A stretch of 64,000 nt of DNA from Erysipelothrix anatis. GTDB taxonomy: Bacteria; Bacillota_I; Bacilli_A; Erysipelotrichales; Erysipelotrichaceae. The stretch spans positions 110,201 through 174,200 of the forward strand of contig NZ_WTSX01000004.1 of assembly GCF_009828745.1 (NCBI RefSeq), read 5' to 3'. The notes below the pieces were generated by a model, which was given only the letters and a program-made list of their open reading frames with translations, was not told the DNA's origin and did not search any database. Position numbers and translations under genes: made by a program. Below are positions 35,757-44,311 of the stretch, one piece after another (positions within the stretch are counted from its first letter, which is position 1; every line of letters begins with the position of its first letter).

Positions 35757-37395
35757 ATGTTAATCCAATGACCGTACCATCATAGTCCATGTTTACAGCA
35801 TTTGGTATTTTTGGTAATCCAGGCATTGTCATGATTGCTCCCAATAATACTACCAAAAATCCAGCACCCTTGGCTAAACGCACATCGCGAACATTGACGA
35901 CAAAATCACGCGGGGCATTCAGTGCTTTAGGGTCATCACTAAAGGAATATTGTGTTTTAGCGATACACACTGGCAGTCCTTGCGGATAGGTTTCCAAAAT
36001 CTTATCAATTTTCGCTTTCGCTATATCAGAATATTCTACCCGATTCGCACGGTATATTTCTGAAGTAACTGTCTCAATCGCTTTGTAAACATCGACAGAT
36101 GCGTCATAAAGGTAATTGAAACGGTTATTTTTTTCGCACAAGGCAACAACGTGATCAGCAAGTTCGAGCGCACCCGAACCCCCTTGGCCATAAACATCGG
36201 TTAGAATGATTGAAACATTGAGCGTCGACGCTAATGTTTGAAGGTACTCAATTTCTGCTTTCGTATCACTTGGGAATCGGTTAATAGCGATCACGATGTT
36301 GTCACTATACTTCCGCATGTTCTCAAGATGCTGCTTAAGGTTAGCACTTCCAAGTGCCAACGCTTCAAGATTTTCTTCATTCAAGTCATGAACCGAAACG
36401 CCTCCGTTATACTTCAAGGCACGTATTGTCGCTACCAAAACTGTTGCATCTGGTTTAAATCCTCCAATACGACATTTGATATCGTAAAATTTTTCTGCAC
36501 CCAAATCTGCACCGAATCCCGCTTCAGTTACAACGTAATCACCAAGCTTCATTGCCATCTCAGTCGCAAGAATTGAGTTGCAACCATGGGCAATATTTGC
36601 AAATGGTCCACCATGGATAATTGCCGGTGTATTTTCTAGTGTTTGCACAAGGTTAGGACGCATCGCATCTTTTAATAAGAGTAACATCGCCCCCACTGCT
36701 TCGAGGTCTTTCGCAAGGATTTCGTGACCTTCGATATCATAAGCAATGATAATATTTGACAGACGGTTTCGTAAATCATCCATATTTTTTGCTAAGCAGA
36801 AAATCGCCATAATTTCCGACGCTGCTGTAATATCAAAAAATGTTTGATGTGGTGTTTTTTTGCTTTCAATTTGAAGACGTCGTAAGGCACGATCATTCGT
36901 ATCTAATGCACGTACCCAAACAATATTATTAAGATCGATTTTGAGTTCATTACCATGATAAATATGATTATCAATCATAGCTGCTAGTAAGTTATGTGCA
37001 GCCGTAATTGCATGAAAGTCACCATTGAAATGGAGGTTAATATCATCCATTGGAATAACCTGTGAATATCCTCCACCGGTTGCGCCACCTTTCATGCCAA
37101 ACACTGGCCCCAAAGATGGTTCTCGAAGTGCTGTCACCGTCTTATAACCGCGTTGGTTCATCGCCATCGACAATCCAATATTAACCGTTGTTTTTCCCTC
37201 ACCCGCTGGTGTTGGATTAATAGCTGTCACCAGAATTAGTTTTGCTTTTCGTGGGCGGTCTAACAGTGATAAATCAAGTTTTGCTTTGTAGTTACCATAC
37301 ACTTCATACTCGGTTTCTTCGAGACCAAGTTGGTCCGCAACGACACTAATTTTTTCATACTTTGCTTCTTGTGAAATTAATGCATCATTTTTCAT
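35755..37395 (-). CDS. fhs: Formate--tetrahydrofolate ligase
   Basis: A 546-residue enzyme making 10-formyl-THF from formate, THF and ATP for purine and formyl-Met synthesis. The ATP-binding NPTPAGEGKTT is near residue 60, followed by REPSLGPVFGMKGGATGGGYSQV, the family signature. It is normal in length for the family (550-560). GGGTGAT precedes the ATG. The folate transporter gene folT lies immediately upstream in the same direction, but a terminator separates them. Confidence 0.96.
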   Translation of the reverse strand: MKNDALISQEAKYEKISVVADQLGLEETEYEVYGNYKAKLDLSLLDRPRKAKLILVTAINPTPAGEGKTTVNIGLSMAMNQRGYKTVTALREPSLGPVFGMKGGATGGGYSQVIPMDDINLHFNGDFHAITAAHNLLAAMIDNHIYHGNELKIDLNNIVWVRALDTNDRALRRLQIESKKTPHQTFFDITAASEIMAIFCLAKNMDDLRNRLSNIIIAYDIEGHEILAKDLEAVGAMLLLLKDAMRPNLVQTLENTPAIIHGGPFANIAHGCNSILATEMAMKLGDYVVTEAGFGADLGAEKFYDIKCRIGGFKPDATVLVATIRALKYNGGVSVHDLNEENLEALALGSANLKQHLENMRKYSDNIVIAINRFPSDTKAEIEYLQTLASTLNVSIILTDVYGQGGSGALELADHVVALCEKNNRFNYLYDASVDVYKAIETVTSEIYRANRVEYSDIAKAKIDKILETYPQGLPVCIAKTQYSFSDDPKALNAPRDFVVNVRDVRLAKGAGFLVVLLGAIMTMPGLPKIPNAVNMDYDGTVIGLT

Positions 37396-37432
37396 ACTAT
37401 CACCCTTTCAATTACACCTAGTGTACCATAAT

Positions 37433-37457
37433 AAAAATGGTCTATTATAGACCATTT
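37433..37457 (-). terminator. Terminator of folT
   Basis: AAATGGTCTA pairs with TAGACCATTT across a 3-base loop, then TTATT on the minus strand. It overlaps the folT stop codon. Confidence 0.75.
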
Positions 37458-37954
37458 ATCAGTTTCTCACCAAATTTTTGGCGTTGTAACGCTGTGATGA
37501 GCGAACCGTTAATAATTATTTCTAGTGGGAGCATAATCGCTGACTTTAAAACACGAGGGCCAATGATTGCGGAAAAGGCTTTTCCACCCATCATATAGAT
37601 CCAGGTCGAATTCAGCAACAAGCTTACAAACGCAAAATGAAAGAAAGAAATCCCAATGACCCAAAGCCACGGTTTATCCTTACCTTTCAACATTCCCCAT
37701 GCTGCACCAGTTACTGCTGCAGAGACGGTAAACCCTGGAAAATAGGGCCCCGAAGGCAATAGTGTAGCTCCAATTAGATCGGCAATTATCGCGATAAGCA
37801 TCGATTTTTTAACACCCATTAAATACCCAGTTACTGCTAAGGGTATAAACGTAAAGCTGATCTTTGTGATCGGAGTCGTCACACTCAATAAACGTGATAC
37901 AACAATTTGTATTGCAACAAACATTGCCATCACTGCTATTTGTTTTGTTTTCAT
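37445..37954 (-). CDS. folT: ECF transporter S component for folate
   Basis: A 169-residue membrane protein with six hydrophobic segments, matching FolT: an N-terminal helix (AVMAMFVAIQIVVSRLLSV), PLAVTGYLMGVKKS, ADLIGATLLPSGPYFPGFT, and GPRVLKSAIMLPLE near the end. FolT binds folates and works with the shared EcfA-EcfA'-EcfT module, which is not in this window. The start at 37954 follows AGAGG. The tetrahydrofolate riboswitch immediately upstream confirms the ligand class. Confidence 0.92.
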   Translation of the reverse strand: MKTKQIAVMAMFVAIQIVVSRLLSVTTPITKISFTFIPLAVTGYLMGVKKSMLIAIIADLIGATLLPSGPYFPGFTVSAAVTGAAWGMLKGKDKPWLWVIGISFFHFAFVSLLLNSTWIYMMGGKAFSAIIGPRVLKSAIMLPLEIIINGSLITALQRQKFGEKLINGL

Positions 37955-37997
37955 TTCAAATCCTCTTTTCTTTTCAAGCAAGTTAAAGAAAAGTTAT

Positions 37998-38086
37998 GCA
38001 ACGGAGGCAATAACACACTGCACTTTCGTTTCGTCCAGAGGCGACTTCCCATCCTTCTGGCACTTAACACATGTTATTTACTTTGC
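37998..38086 (-). promoter_or_regulatory. Tetrahydrofolate riboswitch upstream of folT
   Basis: The 89-base RNA on the minus strand follows the known THF aptamer (as in Streptococcus mutans folT) in order: GTTAAGTG, then ATGGGA-x-GTCG, then ACGAA..GA.AG.GC.GTG, then ATTGCCTCCG. The ends pair GCAA with TTGC, and AATAACA with TGTTATT as the next helix. Downstream, CTTTTCTTT can pair with AAAGAAAAG directly before the AGAGG ribosome-binding site, so translation control is more likely than termination. High THF would lower folate uptake. Confidence 0.9.
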
Positions 38087-38097
38087 TTGATGTAACA

Positions 38098-38126
38098 AGA
38101 ATACCAATAGCAAGGCACATATTCAA
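38098..38126 (-). promoter_or_regulatory. folT promoter
   Basis: On the minus strand TTGAAT (38126-38121), 17-base spacer, TATTCT (38103-38098), positioned to start the RNA just before the riboswitch. Confidence 0.65.
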
Positions 38127-38259
38127 GCATTTACCCCTTTGAATTAACATTCCACATAATTCCTGATGTTTACGTTAATCCGAAGCGACAGGTACATGAT
38201 TCCACACGATTTACTATATCTCGTTCAAACTCTGTGTTAGACTATTTGTAGGTGATTAC

Positions 38260-38772
38260 ATGAAAATTAAGAAAACAAACGCAATGCGTATTCTTGATCA
38301 AAAAAAATATGCATATAATATGTACGAATATAGCAAAGATGAGATAGAAAAAGGAATCGATGTGCCCACTCAAATCAATCAGCCAGCCCAAAAGGTATTT
38401 AAGACGATTGTCCTTGAAAGTGGTAACGATCATTTTGTAGCGGTTATTCCAATTTTTGATCATATCGATATGAAAAAAGCAGCCAAGGCACTTGGTGTAA
38501 AACGGGTCGAGCTTTTGCATTTAAATAAATTGTTTGATTTGACCGGATATGTACGGGGAGGATGCTCACCACTTGGCATGAAGAAACAGTTTCCAACAGT
38601 CATCGCTGACTCTGCGCAGTCGATGGATGAAATCATTGTATCAGCAGGTAAAATAGGCCAGCAGATGGGCCTTAATCCTCTTCAGCTCAAAGAAGTAACA
38701 CGGGGATCATTTGCTGCCATTACAGTCGATGAAACACACACTTCAGACAGCGATATGAAAAGCGACTTTTAA
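38260..38772 (+). CDS. ybaK: Cys-tRNA(Pro)/Cys-tRNA(Cys) deacylase, YbaK family
   Basis: A 170-residue editing-domain protein that hydrolyses Cys-tRNA(Pro) mischarged by prolyl-tRNA synthetase. The family signatures VFKTIVLESGNDHFVAVIP, with the catalytic Lys, and GYVRGGCSPLGMKKQFP are clear. Length is standard. TAGGTG lies upstream of the ATG. It is monocistronic with a strong terminator. Confidence 0.94.
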   Translation: MKIKKTNAMRILDQKKYAYNMYEYSKDEIEKGIDVPTQINQPAQKVFKTIVLESGNDHFVAVIPIFDHIDMKKAAKALGVKRVELLHLNKLFDLTGYVRGGCSPLGMKKQFPTVIADSAQSMDEIIVSAGKIGQQMGLNPLQLKEVTRGSFAAITVDETHTSDSDMKSDF

Positions 38773-38787
38773 TAAGTCGCTTTTTTT
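38758..38787. terminator. Bidirectional terminator
   Basis: AAAAGCGACTT pairs with AAGTCGCTTTT around a 5-base loop, with T-runs both ways. It lies between ybaK and the end of the fab operon. Confidence 0.85.
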
Positions 38788-39457
38788 ATTGATAAGCTTG
38801 TTGCATCAACATCTCCATACGACGTTTGACTTCAAGACTTAATTCTGTTCCCTTCAATTTATTAAAAGTTTCCGGGAGCATGGGTTCGCCAAAGAACACC
38901 TCATAATTACGTGTGTTTTTCTTATAGCTATTTTTGATGTACATTGGGACAATTGGAACCGTACTCTTTCGAAGCACGGAAAACATGCCCGCTTTAAATT
39001 CAACCATTTCTTTCTGATGGGACCGAGTTCCTTCTGGAAATGCCAGTAAAGAATGCCCTTCAGTAGTATCTTCAAGTGCTTGTTTAAGTAGGGTCAATGA
39101 TTGGCGTGGGTCTTCCCTATCTAACGGATACGAACGGGACATTTTCATAAATGACCCTGTTATAAAACTTGTAAACAATTCTTTTTTGGCAACAAAGCGG
39201 AATGGTGTTTCAACAATTCCTAGGGTAACGAAAATATCATTATGGGATTGATGGTTCGATAAGTAGATACAGGTACCTGGATCCACCGGTCGATTTACCG
39301 GAGTAATCGTTTTACCTCTGATACCAAAATAATGACGTGAATACATCTTCAACTCACGGTCAATTTGGTCATCTGAGCCATAACGGCGCAACCATTGCGA
39401 ACGAATCCAATAATACGGCAACGCAATAAACGTTACTAACATATAAAAATTATCCAT
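38786..39457 (-). CDS. plsC: 1-acyl-sn-glycerol-3-phosphate acyltransferase
   Basis: A 223-residue membrane-associated enzyme that adds the second acyl chain to lysophosphatidate. NHQSHND (residues 68-74) is the HX4D catalytic motif; FPEGTRS is the glycerophosphate-binding motif. One hydrophobic N-terminal segment anchors it. It is the last gene of the acpP-fab operon and overlaps acpS by 8 bases, linking fatty-acid synthesis directly to phospholipid assembly. Confidence 0.93.
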   Translation of the reverse strand: MDNFYMLVTFIALPYYWIRSQWLRRYGSDDQIDRELKMYSRHYFGIRGKTITPVNRPVDPGTCIYLSNHQSHNDIFVTLGIVETPFRFVAKKELFTSFITGSFMKMSRSYPLDREDPRQSLTLLKQALEDTTEGHSLLAFPEGTRSHQKEMVEFKAGMFSVLRKSTVPIVPMYIKNSYKKNTRNYEVFFGEPMLPETFNKLKGTELSLEVKRRMEMLMQQAYQ

Positions 39458-39803
39458 AAATAATCACCATTCCAATCGCATACGCTCCATCATGGCTGAT
39501 TGAGACTGCGCCTTTATCGCTAATTGGAGCTCCTAAATCATTTTTCAAGACTTCAAAATCATGAAAATCAGTCACACCAATGCCAGTTCCCATAGCCTTT
39601 GAATATGCTTCTTTACACGCATATCGACCACAAAGAAACTCTAATCTTCGACGGGGTGTGGTAAGTTCTTCAAACAATACTATTTCCCGCTCTGTTAAGA
39701 TACGTTGCAAAAAACGCGGATCAGTGACATGTTTCTCGAAACGAGGCATATGCACTAAATCGATTCCTGTTTTAATCGCCAATGGCGAATTTGATTGTTC
39801 CAA
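39450..39803 (-). CDS. acpS: Holo-[acyl-carrier-protein] synthase
   Basis: A 117-residue enzyme transferring 4'-phosphopantetheine from CoA to ACP. The Mg2+ motif GIDLV and the second motif CGRYACKEAYSKAMGTGIG are intact, with SISHDGAYA near the end. The proposed start is TTG at 39803, nine bases after GGGGAGG, inside the fabZ coding region (32-base overlap). It gives the usual family length of about 120 residues. It acts on the ACP encoded earlier in the operon. Confidence 0.9.
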   Translation of the reverse strand: MEQSNSPLAIKTGIDLVHMPRFEKHVTDPRFLQRILTEREIVLFEELTTPRRRLEFLCGRYACKEAYSKAMGTGIGVTDFHDFEVLKNDLGAPISDKGAVSISHDGAYAIGMVIIYG

Positions 39804-40197
39804 GGGCACAAACCTCCCCATTAACATACGCTTTTGCTTCTGCAATACCCATAATACTCTTGAGTTTTACGAGTTCAACATGAAGTTCTATTTGATCTCC
39901 AGGAATAACCTGTTTCTTAAATTTAAAGTTATCGATTCCAACAAAATAGGCTATTTTCCCTTTGAATTGCGGTTGCGACAACAATACAATCGCTCCAGCT
40001 TGTGCTAAAGCTTCTGTAATCAAGACGCCAGGCATCACATGTTTTTGAGGGAAATGACCCATGAATTGCATCTCATTTGCCGATACATTCTTAATCGCGA
40101 CAATAGATGTTTCCGTCATCGTTTTCACCGCATCAACAAGTAAAAATGGGTATCGATGTGGAATAATCGCTTGAATATCATTTGAGTTCATTAACAT
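39772..40197 (-). CDS. fabZ: 3-hydroxyacyl-[acyl-carrier-protein] dehydratase FabZ
   Basis: A 141-residue hot-dog-fold enzyme that dehydrates 3-hydroxyacyl-ACP. IPHRYPFLLVD precedes the catalytic motif GHFPQKHVMPGVLITEALAQ, with the active His and Glu. The start at 40197 follows AAAGGA and lies four bases after the fabF stop. No fabA or second dehydratase gene is seen, so unsaturated fatty acids, if made, need a dual-function FabZ or another route. Confidence 0.95.
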   Translation of the reverse strand: MLMNSNDIQAIIPHRYPFLLVDAVKTMTETSIVAIKNVSANEMQFMGHFPQKHVMPGVLITEALAQAGAIVLLSQPQFKGKIAYFVGIDNFKFKKQVIPGDQIELHVELVKLKSIMGIAEAKAYVNGEVCALGTIKFAIGD

Positions 40198-40201
40198 AAG
40201 A

Positions 40202-41431
40202 CTACACATCCTTTCTGAAGACAATCACAGCATTATGCCCACCAAATCCTAGGGAATTCGACATCACTGCATTAACTTCCATCTTGCGAGCGACATTGGG
40301 GACATAGTCTAAAGGACAGTCTTCGTCTGGTGTTTCATAATTTATAGTTGGTGGGACAATGCTTCGTTCCATTGCTTTAATAGACAAAACAGCTTCAATA
40401 CCACCAGTTCCACCTAAAGCATGGCCATGCATAGATTTTGTTGAGGAGATTGCGACCTTAGATGCTTGATCTCCAAAAACTTCCATGATTGCTTGGGATT
40501 CAAATTTATCATTTAAAGGGGTGCTGGTTCCGTGCGCATTAATATATGAAATATCTTCTGGAACCATATTTGCATCACTTAAGGCCTGACGCATCGCATC
40601 CACAGCACCTTCTCCATTTGGAGCAGTAATATGAAAGGCATCACACGTTGAACCATATCCAACCATTTCTCCATAAATCTTTGCTCCGCGAGCCATTGCA
40701 TGGTCATATGATTCTAAGACAAGGACACCTGATCCTTCACCTAAAACAAACCCGTTACGGTTTTTATCAAACGGGCGTGACGCACGTGACGGATCCTCTT
40801 CAGCACTTAATGCGGTTAAAGCATTAAATCCTGCAAGTGTATACGGTGAAACACCAGCTTCTGTTCCCCCAGCTAGCATAATGTCAGCATCGCCATATTG
40901 AATCATACGAAATGCGTCACCAATTGCATGTGTTGCGGCAGCGCAGGCTGTTGTAATACATGAAACATGACCCTTTGTATTCAGCGAAATCGCGACATTA
41001 CCAGCTGCCATGTTGGGAATAATCATTGGAATAAACATTGGTGGAATTTTACCATACCCGCCTTCAAAGGCACGATTTAAGTCATTTGCAAAGGTCTGCA
41101 TGCCACCCATGCCGGTTCCCATAATCACTCCAGTTCGCTTTGGATCGTGATTTTCATCATTGAGTCCAGCATCGCGATATGCTTCGTTTGCAGCATAGAC
41201 CGCAAACTGACTAAAAAGATCTTGACGACGCGCATCTCGCTTGGTCAAATACTTTAGCCCATCAAAATCCTTAACCGGAGCTCCAATTTTTACTTTTAAA
41301 TCTGTTGTATCAAAATGAGTTATGCGTTCAATACCACTGATACCATCAATAGCATTTTGAAACGCGGTTTCGACATCATTACCTAAAGGACTCACAATTC
41401 CGAGTCCCGTAATCACTACACGTTTTTTCAT
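40202..41431 (-). CDS. fabF: 3-oxoacyl-[acyl-carrier-protein] synthase II
   Basis: A 409-residue elongating condensing enzyme. The active Cys lies in SCITTACAAATHAIG, with His residues in INAHGTSTPLND and SMHGHALGGTGG; the C-terminal NSLGFGGHNA is typical. It elongates malonyl-ACP chains. The ATG at 41431 follows GAGGT and overlaps the end of fabG. It is probably the only elongation synthase in the cluster, alongside initiating FabH. Confidence 0.97.
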   Translation of the reverse strand: MKKRVVITGLGIVSPLGNDVETAFQNAIDGISGIERITHFDTTDLKVKIGAPVKDFDGLKYLTKRDARRQDLFSQFAVYAANEAYRDAGLNDENHDPKRTGVIMGTGMGGMQTFANDLNRAFEGGYGKIPPMFIPMIIPNMAAGNVAISLNTKGHVSCITTACAAATHAIGDAFRMIQYGDADIMLAGGTEAGVSPYTLAGFNALTALSAEEDPSRASRPFDKNRNGFVLGEGSGVLVLESYDHAMARGAKIYGEMVGYGSTCDAFHITAPNGEGAVDAMRQALSDANMVPEDISYINAHGTSTPLNDKFESQAIMEVFGDQASKVAISSTKSMHGHALGGTGGIEAVLSIKAMERSIVPPTINYETPDEDCPLDYVPNVARKMEVNAVMSNSLGFGGHNAVIVFRKDV

Positions 41432-41439
41432 AGTTACCT

Positions 41440-42165
41440 CTAAATCACCATACCACCACACACATTGAGTGTTTGCCCAGTTATGTATTTTGCCTGGTCG
41501 CTCACTAAAAAGCTTACAGCGTGTGCAATGTCTTCGGGTTCCCCAAATTGTTTTAGTGCAATTGCATCCAAGATTGGTTTTCGGATGGCTTCGTCAAGAG
41601 ACGCTGTCATCTCCGTTTCAATAAATCCTGGAGCAACACAGTTAACGCGAATACCGCGCGTCGCAAATTCTTTAGCAATGCTCTTAGAAAAGCCAATGAG
41701 ACCTGCTTTACTTGCAGCATAGTTTGCTTGTCCAATATTGCCAACCACACCAATTACAGACGTAATATTGACGATTGCACCACTTTTTTGGCGCATCATT
41801 GGTTTCGTAATTGCTTTAACCATATTGAAAGGTCCGACCAAATTAACATCTATAACATCTGTAAAGTCAGTGGCTTGCATGCGCATCATTAAGTTGTCTT
41901 TAACGATGCCTGCATTATTGACAAGAACATCAATACGACCTTGTTCGGTCTGCACTTTTTTAATAAAAGCATCACAAGCTTCAAGGTTGCGTGCATCTAC
42001 TTGATGTAATTTAAAAGTCGGTGTTTCAAGACGTGCAACATAGTCCGGTTCATAATCTCGAACATATGTTCCATATACAAGATAGCCGTCACTTTCTAAC
42101 TGGCGGGCAATAGCCAGGCCAATCCCTTTTGTTGCGCCAGTTACGATTGCTATTTTATTGGTCAT
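41440..42165 (-). CDS. fabG: 3-oxoacyl-[acyl-carrier-protein] reductase
   Basis: A 241-residue NADPH-dependent short-chain dehydrogenase. TGATKGIG binds NADPH, NNAGIV follows, and the catalytic Ser-Tyr-Lys is visible as NITSVIGVVGNIGQANYAASKAG. It performs the first reduction of each elongation round. GGGAGG lies eight bases before the ATG, which overlaps the 3' end of fabD. Confidence 0.96.
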   Translation of the reverse strand: MTNKIAIVTGATKGIGLAIARQLESDGYLVYGTYVRDYEPDYVARLETPTFKLHQVDARNLEACDAFIKKVQTEQGRIDVLVNNAGIVKDNLMMRMQATDFTDVIDVNLVGPFNMVKAITKPMMRQKSGAIVNITSVIGVVGNIGQANYAASKAGLIGFSKSIAKEFATRGIRVNCVAPGFIETEMTASLDEAIRKPILDAIALKQFGEPEDIAHAVSFLVSDQAKYITGQTLNVCGGMVI

Positions 42166-43054
42166 CAATAAGTCCTCCCAATGTTTCAGCAGAATAGACG
42201 TTATACGTTTTTACTGTATCGCCACATATCTCTTTTACAAATTTAGAAATTGACCCTTTAGGACCAATCTCTATTATTGTATCCACACCCATATCCACCA
42301 TTTTTTGGATTGATGCCGCTAGTTCCGTTGGTTCGGAAATATGACGTGCTAATGTATCCACAAAATTATCTGATTGGACTTGCGCATGAATATTGTTGAT
42401 GAATGAAATCTTAGGTGTTCTGAAGGGAACTGACTCAAGTACACCGCGTAACAATGCACTTGCGGGCTTGAGCAATGCCATATGGGATACCGTTGATACT
42501 TTCAAAGGTATCACCATTCGAACACCAGCTTCTTTGAGCGCTGGAATAACAGCTTCGAGCGCTTCTACATTTCCACCGATTACAATTTGTGACGGTGTAT
42601 TAACATTACAAATCGCGACGTCATGTCCTTGAAGTACCGCTTCTACCGTATGACGATCAGTTTTGAGACATGCTGCCATGCCACTTGTGTACGGAGTGAG
42701 GGCATTATGCATAATTTCTGCTCGTTTTTGGATAAGCGCGAGTCCCGTTTCAAAGTCGATGACTCCTGCTTCGGTAATGGCATTGTATTCCCCTAATGAC
42801 AAGCCACAAACGACATTTGCTGAAATGTTATTTGTTTCTAGTAATTGGGCAATAACTGTATGCAGTACATAGAGTGCAGGTTGGGTAAATCGTGTTTCAC
42901 TAAGTTGTGATTCATCTAATTTTAAGACATCATATCCTAGTATTTGTGATGCTTGAGCGTATGTACGTGCCGCACTGGGGTACAACGCTACAAGATCTTC
43001 ACCCATGGATACAAACTGCTGGCCCTGGCCTGCAAAAATATAACCAACTGTCAT
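42155..43054 (-). CDS. fabD: Malonyl-CoA:ACP transacylase
   Basis: A 299-residue enzyme that loads malonyl groups onto ACP. FAGQGQQFVSMG forms the oxyanion region, and Ser86 in GLSLGEYNA is the nucleophile; the catalytic His is in VSTVSHMALLKPA. It overlaps acpP by one base (TAATG), so translation is coupled. Confidence 0.96.
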   Translation of the reverse strand: MTVGYIFAGQGQQFVSMGEDLVALYPSAARTYAQASQILGYDVLKLDESQLSETRFTQPALYVLHTVIAQLLETNNISANVVCGLSLGEYNAITEAGVIDFETGLALIQKRAEIMHNALTPYTSGMAACLKTDRHTVEAVLQGHDVAICNVNTPSQIVIGGNVEALEAVIPALKEAGVRMVIPLKVSTVSHMALLKPASALLRGVLESVPFRTPKISFINNIHAQVQSDNFVDTLARHISEPTELAASIQKMVDMGVDTIIEIGPKGSISKFVKEICGDTVKTYNVYSAETLGGLIDDQ

Positions 43055-43278
43055 TACTGTTTCGATTCGATATATGCGACAATATCATTTACTGTTTTTA
43101 ATGTCAGAATATCTTCAGTTGGGACTTCTACACCATATTCGCCTTCAAGTTCCATGACAATTTCCATCACAGCAATTGAATCTGCTCCTAAATCATCTAA
43201 GATTGATGCATCTTCCGCAATTGTTGCTACCTCAACATCTAAAATTTCTGCTACTATTTCTTTAATTTTTTCGTTCAT
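43054..43278 (-). CDS. acpP: Acyl carrier protein
   Basis: A 74-residue acidic carrier protein. Ser34 in GADSIAVMEIVMELE is the phosphopantetheine site (DSI in place of the usual DSL). It carries growing acyl chains for all Fab enzymes. It is the first gene of its transcript, just after a FabT-like operator and a consensus promoter. AGGAG precedes the ATG. Confidence 0.96.
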   Translation of the reverse strand: MNEKIKEIVAEILDVEVATIAEDASILDDLGADSIAVMEIVMELEGEYGVEVPTEDILTLKTVNDIVAYIESKQ

Positions 43279-43297
43279 AATTTTGCTCCTTTAATTT

Positions 43298-43314
43298 ACT
43301 TTGATATTCAAACT
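43298..43314. promoter_or_regulatory. FabT-like operator upstream of acpP
   Basis: ACTTTGATATTCAAACT, a near-palindrome differing by one base from the box at 47723-47739. It overlaps the acpP -10 region. It resembles the AGTTTGA-N3-TCAAACT sites of FabT, a MarR-family regulator of fatty-acid genes in streptococci. Confidence 0.7.
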
Positions 43315-43340
43315 ATATAGATTTATCGTATATCTGTCAA
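43312..43340 (-). promoter_or_regulatory. acpP-fabD-G-F-Z-acpS-plsC promoter
   Basis: On the minus strand perfect TTGACA (43340-43335), 17-base spacer, TATAGT (43317-43312). The -10 box runs into the FabT-like palindrome, as expected for a repressor-controlled promoter. Confidence 0.8.
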
Positions 43341-43345
43341 CTGAA

Positions 43346-44311
43346 TTAGATGTCCAGCAGCGCAGTCCCGTAGGTCAGCCCACCGCCAAACGCTATCATA
43401 ATTATTTTCATTCCGGGTTGAATTCGACCGTCTTTAACTGCTTCATCCAGTAATATAGGCACACTTCCCGCAGAGGTATTACCAATCCCTTTTACATTAC
43501 TCAAAAATTTATCTGTGGGTACTTTGAGTGCACGTGCTGCACTATCAAGAATACGTTGATTGGCTTGGTGTGATACCACATAATCAATATCATCCATACT
43601 CAACTTATGTTTTTGAAGTATGGCATTAATTTCTGTTTCCATCGTTTTCACCGCAAATTTAAAGACATCCGAACCTTTCATTTTGAAATGTTCATGCGCA
43701 ATTAAATCGCGAGGCAACAAAGGGTTGGGATGATCGGTTAAATTGGGTGCCGTAATACTTGCCAAAACATCTGTTTCGCCGCCAATGACACAATCAATCG
43801 TTCCTGAAGATGCCGCTTCCATCACAATCGCACCTGCACCATCACCAAATAAAATTGCAGTTGATCGGTCCGTAAAGTCTAGATAACGCGAGTTAAAATC
43901 AGCACCAATCACAAGCACTCGCTTGTATACTTCGGCCTTTATGAATGCATGAGCGTTTTGAAACGCATAGAGGAATCCCGAACATGCTGCATTGATATCG
44001 AACGAAGGAATGGATCGTTTAATCCCAAGGTTTGAGCGAACTTGGTTCGCAACCGTTGGAATGAAAGTATCTGGGGTATAGGTTGCCACAATAATACAAT
44101 CAATGGTCTCAACATCCAAAGATGCGAGAGCTTCAAAAGCTGCTTCTGTTGCCATATAGGTTGTACTCTTATCACTAAAACGGCGGGCTTCAATTCCAGT
44201 TCTTTTTTGAATCCATTCATCGTTGGTATCCATGATTTTACTTAAGTCAGTATTGGTCACTTTAAAATCAGGCACATGTCTTCCTGTAGCAATAATTTTA
44301 CTTGTTACCAT
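43346..44311 (-). CDS. fabH: 3-oxoacyl-[acyl-carrier-protein] synthase III
   Basis: A 321-residue initiating condensing enzyme that joins acetyl- or branched acyl-CoA to malonyl-ACP. Cys110 lies in NAACSGFLYA; His in VVSHQANQRI and Asn in GNTSAG complete the triad. It overlaps accA by 14 bases and is the last gene of the acc transcript; the acpP promoter begins just beyond its stop codon. Confidence 0.96.
   Translation of the reverse strand: MVTSKIIATGRHVPDFKVTNTDLSKIMDTNDEWIQKRTGIEARRFSDKSTTYMATEAAFEALASLDVETIDCIIVATYTPDTFIPTVANQVRSNLGIKRSIPSFDINAACSGFLYAFQNAHAFIKAEVYKRVLVIGADFNSRYLDFTDRSTAILFGDGAGAIVMEAASSGTIDCVIGGETDVLASITAPNLTDHPNPLLPRDLIAHEHFKMKGSDVFKFAVKTMETEINAILQKHKLSMDDIDYVVSHQANQRILDSAARALKVPTDKFLSNVKGIGNTSAGSVPILLDEAVKDGRIQPGMKIIMIAFGGGLTYGTALLDI

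Larger units (their letters stand above)
37955..38259. other. Intergenic region between folT and ybaK
   Basis: A 305-base gap. It holds the THF riboswitch (37998-38086) and the folT promoter (38098-38126). The rest (about 38130-38245) shows no clear structure apart from a weak ybaK promoter region near its end. Confidence 0.5.

Noticed and set aside
36238..36576. Plus-strand 112-codon ORF opposite fhs
   Set aside because: Antisense to a highly conserved enzyme, with no start signal.
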